DNA of 64,000 nt from Prostheceraeus crozeri (Eukaryota > Platyhelminthes > Polycladida > Euryleptidae): positions 99,038-163,037 of the forward strand of contig CAJQUW010011301.1 of the NCBI GenBank assembly GCA_907163375.1, given 5' to 3'. The translations under genes and the position numbers were made by a program. The notes beneath the pieces were generated by a model, which worked only from the letters and a program-made list of their open reading frames with translations, had not been told where the DNA came from and searched no databases. This document shows, one piece after another, positions 55,120-64,000 of this stretch. The stretch's first letter is position 1; each line of letters starts with the position of its first letter.

Positions 55120-55572
55120 TTATAGATTGTTTAACTCTAACATAATATCTAGAAATGGTACTCCTTTTTGTAATTTGTACAAAACGTATAAACATAATTG
55201 TCCACAATAGGTAGTGCCTGGTGTTTGAATTTGAAACGTATTGTATGTTCCCGTTCCAAGTAATTCTTTTACTTCATTTGTAGGGGGCAAACCGTATGAA
55301 TCAAAATAATAGTTCTGCTGATGATTTTTAACGCCTGCTGACCAATGTACACCTTTTTCATCTGACGTATGAAGATTTGTTATGAAATTTACAGTTTGAA
55401 CTTTGTTCCGTGAACTGAAGGTTCCTGTTGGCCTATTTTTTAGGAATTGTAATTCGTCTCTCATTAGAACATGAAAATTCTTTATTCCTAATCGATTAGC
55501 GATTTTCTTTAGGTCGAAATTCGTTGTCGTTTGTGTTCCATATAATTTCAAAAACTCATTTATGTTGCTCAT
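55120..55572 (-). CDS. Adenain-type cysteine protease (copy R)
   Basis: Intact 150-aa frame with His76, Asp91 and Cys123 in the adenain arrangement (GVHW, YFDSYG, YCGQLC). Differs from the L protein by about one residue (Arg for Lys at 47). Convergent with the integrase gene, whose stop is 11 bp away. Confidence 0.94.
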   Translation of the reverse strand: MSNINEFLKLYGTQTTTNFDLKKIANRLGIKNFHVLMRDELQFLKNRPTGTFSSRNKVQTVNFITNLHTSDEKGVHWSAGVKNHQQNYYFDSYGLPPTNEVKELLGTGTYNTFQIQTPGTTYCGQLCLYVLYKLQKGVPFLDIMLELNNL

Positions 55573-55612
55573 TTTATAATAAAAAAAATTTCTTAAGGGA
55601 CCCCTAGAAGTC

Positions 55613-55778
55613 AGAAGGGGGGTATTGATTTAAAACTGTTCTCTAATGATGTCTTTCCTTACTACTTAGTCAGAAGGGGTATTGATTTAAAACATTTTTA
55701 TAATGATGACTTTCCTTACTACTTGGGGGGTATTGATTTAAAACTGTTCTCTAATGATGTCTCTCCTTACTACTTATT
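55613..55778. repeat. Three-unit tandem repeat after the protease gene (copy R)
   Basis: Same structure as L 19009-19182, with shorter G runs. Confidence 0.7.
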
Positions 55779-55878
55779 CGATTTTGAAATGATTTAATTT
55801 AATCTAAATTTAAACGTTACATTGTTGCATTGTATTAGTAGAGTTAGTGTTTCGCACATCTTTTATCAATAGTAATTC

Positions 55879-55997
55879 ATTTACTCATCAATATGTGAAA
55901 ATTCTTTATTCCCAATTGCTTAGCAATCTCATTTAAATCGAAATTTGATGTGGTTTTGTTTGCCGTATATTTTTAGAAAGTCTCTAATGTTTCTCAT
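55879..55997 (-). pseudogene. Remnant of a second protease gene (copy R)
   Basis: Same fragment as L 19278-19396, starting MRNIRDFLKIYG and carrying the same frame slip. Confidence 0.72.
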
Positions 55998-56127
55998 TTT
56001 TATAGAAGATACAATGTTTCTATTATATTCCCGTAAATGAGAAATTAAAAACAACACATGGATATTTCAATTTGGTTACATCCACTTTGCATACATTCAA
56101 TTTGAATACATTGAAATACATGTAAAT

Positions 56128-56341
56128 TTGTCCACGCTGTGGACGCGTTCTAATTGGTTGAAACACTCTATTGCATTTACATGTGCAACAGGAAATAACA
56201 TTGCATATAAAACAGGAAATAGCATTGCATATAAAACAGACAGATACAAGTTTTCTAAACAATAGGATTTCTGTCCACGGGTGGACAAGGTTTCATTGGT
56301 TGAAACACTCTATTGTATTTACATTGCATATAAAACAGAGG
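56128..56341 (+). promoter_or_regulatory. Repeated CCAAT/TATA-like region (copy R)
   Basis: Same paired arrangement of gtccac inverted repeats, attggttgaaac and gcatataaaacag as L 19525-19740, almost unchanged. Confidence 0.35.
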
Positions 56342-56674
56342 GGTTTCAAGAATGATAAATTTTCTTCACAGCGCGTCTAATGTCAACGCGTTGATTTGAT
56401 TAGTTGAATGGCGCAGTATTTTAGCTGAATGGCGCACCATTATTCAAGAGAATATAATGAAATGGCATAGGTCTAACAATAAAAATAAAGTGTCTTGCGG
56501 CCGTATCGCAATAACAATAGCGGAGTTTAACATCCAAATTCCATTGAATATGTCAGCGCGGTATTATCGCTAAATGACGCACCATTGTTTGGGAGAAGAA
56601 TGGAATCATATGGAATGACACATAATTGCTTTACACAATGAAGTCAATCTTCCGATAACATTAGGTCGTGACTT

Positions 56675-57028
56675 TTAAAGTACAAGAGAAACAGACACCC
56701 AACAAAGCGTAGGAAATTTGTCTGCTAATTTACCTAATTTCATAACAAATGAAACTTCGGTGCGTGAATAATTGATATGATTTTGCTTCAAGAGACTATA
56801 AAAATAAGACTTGTCATTATCGCAAACAGAGAGCAGATAGTGCTTACCGATAAAAATTTTACACATAACACTGAGTGAATTGTTTCTTCTTTCATGCAAC
56901 AAGAATTTGTGTAAGTTTACAATTGTATTATTCTCTCCACCATTTGGCTCTATGAAATCACTCAAAGTATCTGTAAATTCATGCCTCTCAAGATATATTC
57001 CTCTTGAATTCCTCCCGTAATTTTTTCA
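56675..57028 (-). CDS. Hypothetical ORF in the accessory region (copy R)
   Basis: Same frame as L 20074-20427, encoding the same C-terminal 96 residues. No family recognised. Confidence 0.3.
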
Positions 57029-57446
57029 TCCTCCCTGGCAACGATTGTTTTCTTCTATCTTCAAATTGATCTTGTCTCATTTTGAGAAATATATGACGAG
57101 AGCGTTTTGACACAACCTTCACTGACAAGAAACACTGTTAAATTAAATAAGTCTTCAGCGCAATTGTTTGAAATAGCCATATCGATTATTGTTGTTGTGT
57201 ATTATTTCACGGCATTGCAGCCGGAGTAGGATTTGCTGGTTATATATTCCACGTCTTACAAATGACTAAGTGGGTGTAGCAGCTGTTTGTTCTTTCATAC
57301 ATTGTTTCCTTTCAAATGTTTGAGTTGGAGGACACAGCTCCTTACACTGAAATGCATTTTATTCATAAATGCGAGAAGCAGATGTTCTCTACAATTGAAT
57401 GACAATTGTAAAAGTACCTAAACTTATTGTTAAGAATATGTCAATT

Positions 57447-58057
57447 CCTTCAAATATTTTTAGTCACATGATATATTTTAAAAACCTGAAAAATGGATTT
57501 AAAAGACGTTTTTAAAAATACCAATTTTCAGTGTCCTAGAACGGTCATGATTTTGGCGGGGGTGAAAATTGTAATTCTCAAATTTTGAGATTCTTAACTT
57601 TATGATTTTTTCGGTGTCCGGTTTTACATGACCTGGAACGGTCATGATTTAAGCGATGAAAATTGTAATTCTCAAATTTGAGATTCTTAACTTTTCTGAT
57701 TTTTTCGGTGTCCTGGAACGGTCATGATTTGAGCAATGAAAAATATCATAATCACAAATTTGAAATTCTCAACTTTTATGATTTTTGGTGTCCTGGAACG
57801 GTCATGATTTTAAGGGTGAAAATTGTAATTCTCAAATTTTGAGATTTTGAAAAATTTGAAAAATTGGGTATTTTTAAAAACGCCCAAATTTATGAAATTA
57901 GGTCTTCGGCCACGTGAAATTTGAAGTCTACCTAAATTTTTGAAATTTTTGAAATTTTGATTTTTTTGAAAAACCCGCAAAAGTGTGACATCCGGCGCAA
58001 GCGAAGCGAAGCAAAGCGAAGCGAAGCGTCGCGCCGGATGTCACACTATATACTACT
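57447..58057. repeat. Right terminal inverted repeat of element R
   Basis: Contains four iterons (about 57531, 57613 partly scrambled, 57708, 57787), an AT-rich section and the terminal hairpin. Outermost 17 bases complement 40568-40584. Confidence 0.9.
57982..58047. repeat. Terminal hairpin with expanded pentamer loop, right end of R
   Basis: Same 17-bp arms as at 40578-40628, but the loop (57999-58030) is 32 nt of gcgaa-type pentamers instead of 17 nt. Confidence 0.9.
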
Positions 58058-58063
58058 AACGAA
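58058..58063. repeat. Right target-site duplication of element R
   Basis: aacgaa, identical to 40562-40567. Confidence 0.9.
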
Positions 58064-59875
58064 AATATGAACTTTTATTTGTATAAAAATATTCACGTGC
58101 CGACTGTTGTAAACCCTTACCGCAGCCAACAAATGATCGGTATAATTGCCATTTTCGAAATTTTTGATCTTAGTTTTAACCAAAATGAGTCCAAATCTGC
58201 GTGGAGTGATTCGCTGGTTTGCTCACTGAACTTTCCCATGCCTGCAGACGTCATCTTGCAAAACGCTGGCACATGATGAATAATACAATGAAGTTTTGGA
58301 GAAAGATGGATGGATGTTCAATGCATCAAGATCATTTCGAAAATTTACAATATGTTCAGACAAGTATTGGTCCACAAAATTTCCAAAATAACTTGTAACA
58401 ATTCTCTCAAGATGTCTTGTCGACGTTCTTTGAGAGTTGACGCACATTATTGCCAATAAATGTGCCTCCATGCCAATGGAGAAGCCAGGGGGAGGCCATG
58501 GTGCCATGGCTCCCCTTTGGGTGACCAGATAATGCCGGATTTCTCCGTCATACGACTATGATCATGGTGAACAGTTTAATCCGACAGACTGCTTCTTATT
58601 TTCTTCTAATTCTAGATAATTCAAAATAATTTATTGTGTGACATCAGCAAACCAATGTTTCCACTACTCTGCAGAATGTGTCAATGACTGCACAGTGCAC
58701 AGTGCATGTCAGAAATTGATATTAAACATCACGTGTGTGCGTGTGATGTGAATCTGGCTTTTTTGTTGTTGAGGGGGAACTCCTCAGATGGAAACTTTAC
58801 TGTCAGCTCCAAAAATTTGTGACGGGCCAAATTCAATTTTGGAAGTTTTATATGAGGCAAAGGCAATGCAAGCATTTCCCAATCTGACTATTCTTCTCCA
58901 AATAGTGGCCACATTACTCGTTACAACAGCAAATAAATGAAAGATCTTATAGCGCTTTCAAGTATCTAAAAAAATATCTTCGCTAAACAATAAAAGAAAT
59001 CCGTTTCAATGCACTAGCCTTATTGTCTGCTCACTGAGACATGATGTTAAATCGTGAAAGAGTGATCAACGAAATCGCAAAACTAAGTCGCCGTTTGAAA
59101 TTCATTTAACAATTTTGTACTGAAGTTGCTATTGTTTAATGTACATACTTATGCAATTAAATAGATGAATTATTTTTTGTATAATTAAAGATTAAATGAG
59201 TGTGATGGAGGCCTAAAATGTATTGTTATGCTGGTGATATAATAGTGACCTCCCATACTATAAAATAATATCGGCGGTTAAATTCCTATTTAAACATTCA
59301 AATCTATATTTAGGTGGGAGTTTTTTTTTCATTAACCTTTTTATGTAAAATAGTATCCATTTCTCCATTCTATAGTATATTTTCTACGACTGATTATAAT
59401 TTTCAATCAATATTTTACGCATACTTATAAATCACCAGTTTTGTCTTAGTAAGTTTCTCGTTAAAATAATGATGACACCTATAACCATTACGTCCATGCT
59501 CTCATTGCCAACATTGTATGCACGTATACAATGCATGTAAAATTGACAACATTAAAATATGCACACTTTTTAAAGCCAAAAATGACAATCAATTGGTGTT
59601 AAATATGTCATATAGGCCTACATCTACTAAGACCGCACATTGGTACCTGTTATTGACCTTGCTATTTTTTATCATTGAAAAATAGTTAGGCCCTAGATGG
59701 ATGGTTAGTCCTGCTGTGTAGTCTAATAGACTTTTCATATTCACATCATTCAACAAAATCTAGTCACTCTCTGAAAGAAGAATTTTGATAAAAACTCAAT
59801 CCCAGTTTCAGTTTTGTGTTCGGTTCATAAGTTAAGGCTTTGGGCATCCATAATATCCAATAAGGAAGGCTTGCA
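58064..59875. other. Gene-free host DNA right of element R
   Basis: No recognisable gene. A 94-codon minus-strand open frame at 58223-58507 lacks any motif I know. Confidence 0.4.
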
Positions 59876-60465
59876 CTACTGTCCATGATATAGAATTTTA
59901 TGCACACACGACGAAATTAACCATTGAGTGGCAATGTTATGTAAAATTTCCTCCAGAATATTGAACAACTTAGAAGCTGATCCTATGAGGAGATGCATTT
60001 CTGGAGGCGGCAATGTCTTTAAAACAAGTTCATTACCATCTCCATGGATAATGGAGGGATAAATTGGATTACCGTAGTTTTTGCCTTTCGATTTCGCTTC
60101 AGATGAATCATAACAGTTCCAAATAAGCATGATAGATTGTCTTCTGTGCGGGTAACTCCACTGTTCATGAGATCGCTTTTGTGCACGTCACACCATGGAC
60201 ATGGATGTGAGCTGCCACTACTCAACAGCCCAAGTAACATGTTACATATCTTCATATCGGCTGAAATATTGAATATTGAATTTAATTTGTCTAAACCGAC
60301 AGCGTGTGATATATACCTCAAGTTCGGATAATTTTCTGGTGTGTCGGGTGTAATGGCGATGATGAAGATACGGTTGACGCCATAGCTTCTATTTACATTT
60401 GATGAGGTGGTAGCTGCAAATGATGTCATTGTTTCATCTCGAATAACTTGCAGATTGATCTTCAT
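59876..60465 (-). pseudogene. Transposon-associated hypothetical protein fragment
   Basis: The minus-strand frame from 60465 includes IFIIAITPDTPENYPNLRY, then NISADMKICNMLLGLLSSGS and HPCPWCDVHK. This resembles a repetitive family of uncharacterised, probably transposon-borne proteins in invertebrate genomes that share an ADLK...LLG...HPC.WC signature. I cannot name the transposon class. The frame breaks near 60130, and a continuation in another frame runs to 59876. Confidence 0.45.
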
Positions 60466-61299
60466 GAATCTTTAACCTCCGGCGATTCCAAATTTGATGG
60501 TATGATCATAATCTATCTCAGTCCTCAAAAACATATTATCAGCAAACACTTCTACAATGAACAGCTGGCCTTTTTATCCTTTCATCTCGAGAGTCAATAA
60601 GATCAACATCAACAGTTTATGAAAAATATGATCTTTTGCTGTACGTGCAGTTCAACTGAATTCCTTTTCGTAGATTCCCGAATGGTCTTTGTCAGGCTTG
60701 ACGTTTGTCGATACCTGAGATTCAGGTCTTGCTGCGTATTTCAGAAAAATTTAAGCTGATATCTCGGAAAGTTTATGCTGATACAAACAGAACAATGATT
60801 CGCTATCTGAAGATCAACACCCGGATTTCAAATAAAGTTTAGAACTAATTGTAGATGCAGAAACTTTTTGAAGATCATATGGAGATGAAATGAAATAAGA
60901 TCTCCAATATATGAAAAAGTCTTTTTTTAACAATATTGAGACTTTCCTGTGCATATCTGAGAAAGACGACGAGAGCAAACTTTCATCTTAGAAGGAGAAG
61001 ACATAGGTATGCCGGGTGATGACGTACGACATGCTAACTTAGACTCATATAATTTCTTCTTGCAATTTGAAAGTAGTACATTCACAAACTGTATTTTGAC
61101 GAGTGCTAGTTTGGAATGGATAGCGAATGTTATCGCGATCATAAATCTAGGTAAGTTTTCAAATTCAAAAGCCGAAACATTCTTTCGACACGACGAAGAT
61201 ATTACGCATGGGAATGTTCCATCAACAGTGCTGTAATATGGAAAAATATGCGATTTGATAAGTTCAGCCATGGTTATGAAGATGTTGCGAATGTCATTT

Positions 61300-61745
61300 T
61301 TACCAAAGCAGATAACGCAAATAGATTTTGGCGAATCTGTACATATACCACCGCTTTGAATTAATCTTGATGTGGACTTTAGCTGTAAAACTGTCCATCT
61401 GATCAATGCCACCCATACATTTATTGTATTCTGAAATGCATGATGGCATGGGAACTGAAATGTTTGATTTATTTTTTCTGTCATATCGGTCTGCCGTTCC
61501 TTCTTCGACATTACAGTTGTGGTCAACAGTGTGACAGCGATTGTCGTACCATCTGATGCACATTGTTGTTTTGTTATGAGCGCAGTCGAATGAGCCCCGT
61601 CCAATTGTTGACAATTCCTTCTCTGTTTTTAGATAGGCACCTGCTTCTTTTATTCTATTGGTCCTGACGGATCCAAAATAGAAAATACCTCTTTTCAAAA
61701 GTTCTTGAACTAAAGCTTCCGTTGTGAACAAATTGTCTGCGAAGA
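61300..61745 (-). pseudogene. piggyBac-type transposase fragment
   Basis: From about 61745 downward: ADNLFTTEALVQELLKRGIF, then SVRTNRIKEAG, a core with CIRWYDNRCHTVDH, and EYNKCMGGIDQMDSF. This is the order and wording of the later part of piggyBac (DDE_Tnp_1_7) transposases; the MGGIDQMD block carries the last catalytic Asp. Upstream domains are not found and the frame ends at 61300, so it is a truncated remnant. Confidence 0.85.
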
Positions 61746-64000
61746 CTTATCATAGTTTCCTACCATTTGTCACAACAGTAGATATGTAACAGGTGTCACA
61801 GCATAGTGCACAGGGATAGGTAGGTTATGCAACTACGATATACATGGTTCGAATCTGACTGCACATGAAAATTTTGATTCGAAACATTTTATAAATAGTA
61901 TGTAGTTACAATTTTTTCATCAGGAGATATACGGAACTAAATTACGGATCAGTTCATAAATGAAAAGTATTATTTTCCTGATATAACAAGAAGTGCTCCT
62001 TTCTACCACCGTAACCCAATGGGTCACAGGTGCCCAACCTGTATTTAGCTACCTCTCCTAAGGTGAGTATTTGCTGAATTGATGTCTTACTTGACATATG
62101 CATACTCGTACTTAGGAACATTGTCCATACACATGCTGATTTTAGTTTGAAACAATGGCATACAACGTAGAAAAACTCAACTTACTTTGGAGGCTGTGCG
62201 GAAAATGAACCAATCATTGATGCACGCTATAATCGAAACTATTTAAATGGAATAAATTAAAAGTTCATTCAAAATTCTCTGAAAATATATTAACTAATTG
62301 ATCTTTTGCAAGAGTATTTGAATAGAAATTTACCTTCATCAATCGTGAAAAGATCTATTCACAGATCTAGTCTATGGTAAAGCAGGACAAGAGCCATAGA
62401 AAAACTAACAATACTATAGAAGGTACTAGAATGGAAATTGCATGAAAATTATAGCACACGCCGGGGGAACTTAATTGGGGCAAAAAGGAAATTTTGCGAA
62501 CTGGCTTTCTTGTTTTCTGGTTGGCATTTTAAATTATCAAGTCAATTTGTGATCTGGATTGTTGCCCGTTGTCCAAAGATCATGTGCACAAAAGCAATCG
62601 TGAATCTACAAAATAGTGCAGCGACAAGATGACAAAGGAAGCAATCCTTTAAAACGTTCTGTATGTTCATCATTTTGAAATATCGCTCCTATAATCGATC
62701 AAGAGTATAATCATACACATATGCAACTTGTATACATGTACATGTATACTTGTAATGTCGATTTACAGAGTATGCATTGCTCCAGCTTGGAATCAGATGC
62801 CAAGAAATCTTACAGCATTCTTTTACTTTGAAGGGGTCCCCTGTTCAATATATTTGAACAATTTTCAAAACCTTTTCATGCTTTCGAATATGAGCCTTCA
62901 AAAGATTATTGCACTATATCACGTAAGTCATTCAATGATTAATTGAAAAGTTCCATCGACATTTTATTTATCTGAGAATGATTGTAGGTAAAAAAGCTTT
63001 CAGTGTGTTTATTCCAGAAAAGCGCTAGGCTTTTTAACCGCTTGACAGAAAAACTATCCTATAATTAGAACTTTTATCTGTGAATTCTTCAGATGTTCTT
63101 ACAAACAGCACACCGACCACTTCCAATTATGACTCTGTGAACCAAATTTCAATTCGTATTCCAGTGTTGAAAAATTGGAAAATAGTTGTCAATGACTGGT
63201 ACAAATAGACACAGCATATTAATCCATGGAATAGTAGGCTATTTCAAATAGAACAATGCCACCATCTCACTTAAAATTCTCTTCATGAAACTCCTGCAAT
63301 TTGCTGTCAACAACTTCCACAACCAACTTAGCAAATAGTTTGACTATGATATGTGTTGTAGATCGAATACGATCTACAAACCATAGACTTTTCCATGTGT
63401 TATCATTGTGCAAAGGCAAGATATCAAACTTCCATTCTAGTGTACTTTTATCTAGTTCTATATGACAAGAGTACTGATAATAGTCATAGATTACGTTCCT
63501 CTCCATGCATTGGAGTTAATATTATTTCCCGCGCGGAAAATAATCTGCTTTGCAGGTCAAATAAAGCGATGAAATATCTACAATACCTGCACGGAGACAA
63601 AAAAGAGCTATTATTGCCCAACCAGTTTCTGCCAACTCGGCTTCTGCTACATAGCTTTCAAGACACTACTATGCAGTGCTGGTTCGTCCATTAGGATAGG
63701 AGGAGTGCAGTCCCACCTAGCAAATGTTTATTCTTCACAAATTTTGAATCCTGAATAAACAACCGCTATTATAGTTCAACAGATGGGGAAGTTCTAGCTA
63801 AATTTAAGAAATTTGACAAGCAAGTGACTTGAAAAAATGGGAAATTACCTGGGCGGGATTTCGTTGGTGTCATGCAGGGGTAATTGTCCAAGAATCAATT
63901 AACATTTATTGTACTTCATTTTGCATCTCAGCAGTATCATCCTGCTCACATTATGCAAATTGCCATCCAGTTGGTCGTTCTTTCTCAGGCAGATGAAGAA
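61746..64000. other. Gene-free host DNA
   Basis: No recognisable gene, RNA gene or element. Open frames are short and unsupported. Confidence 0.4.

Larger units (their letters stand above)
40568..58057. mobile_element. Polinton/Maverick (adintovirus-like) element, copy R
   Basis: A 17.49-kb element begins agtagtatatagtgtgac and ends with the exact reverse complement (AG...CT tips), flanked by the perfect aacgaa duplication. Gene order equals copy L, except that the polymerase cassette (44365-48600) is a different gene in the opposite orientation. Intact frames here include minor capsid, polymerase, protease and the small virion proteins. Broken ones include the ATPase, major capsid and fibre-like genes and the integrase start. 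The complete ends and duplication show that it inserted as a whole by integrase. Confidence 0.97.

Noticed and set aside
40981-57480. Simple segmental duplication of host DNA as the origin of the two copies
   Set aside because: Homology does not extend into the flanks, and R has its own perfect 6-bp target duplication, so R arose by its own insertion.
60927-61604. 225-codon minus-strand frame overlapping the piggyBac fragment
   Set aside because: The recognisable transposase residues are in another frame (61300-61731); this one overlaps without any family motif in the shared part.

Overview
The window is eukaryotic nuclear DNA, most likely from an invertebrate animal. It is AT-rich, has no operon-like host gene layout, and carries decayed LINE, mariner, Penelope-like, hAT and piggyBac remnants plus TA microsatellites. 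The species cannot be named from the sequence. Its main content is two long, same-orientation copies of one Polinton/Maverick (adintovirus-like) element: L at 3331-21407 and R at 40568-58057, about 19 kb apart. R has textbook Polinton ends: it starts AG and ends CT, and is flanked by a perfect 6-bp target duplication (aacgaa).

Both copies share this order: a membrane protein, an unknown ~300-aa protein, a minor (penton) capsid protein, an FtsK/HerA-type packaging ATPase, [DNA polymerase cassette], an unknown minus-strand protein, a fibre-like coiled-coil protein, a small hydrophobic virion-type protein, a double-jelly-roll-type major capsid protein, a pX-like hydrophobic protein, a phospholipase A2-integrase fusion and, on the minus strand, an adenain-type cysteine protease. 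About 1.9 kb of nearly gene-free accessory DNA follows before the right terminal repeat. Together these are a virion, packaging, maturation, integration and protein-primed replication kit. Both copies carry several stops and frameshifts, so neither looks fully functional alone.

The most striking feature is the polymerase slot. The flanks of L and R are near-identical, but the cassette is completely different. L holds a minus-strand PolB of about 1,500 codons with zinc-finger and endonuclease VII-like motifs (7149-11880). R holds an unrelated-looking plus-strand PolB of 1,177 aa preceded by a 109-aa ORF (44365-48600). The outermost ends of the terminal repeats also differ between L and R while being symmetrical within each copy. 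Other notable points are an adenain-type cleavage motif between the PLA2 and integrase domains, short GC-rich hairpin insertions lying in frame inside AT-rich genes (some present in only one copy), premature stops shared by both copies, and a leftover second protease gene.

Host DNA: 1-3330 has a broken non-LTR reverse transcriptase. 21408-40561 has a hAT-type MITE, a degenerate mariner-like transposase, a foldback element, a mariner with ~175-bp inverted repeats, a Penelope-like GIY-YIG domain and a rearranged 6-phosphogluconate dehydrogenase pseudogene. 58064-64000 has a transposon-linked hypothetical protein and a piggyBac fragment. All coordinates and alignments were read by eye; no database search was run.
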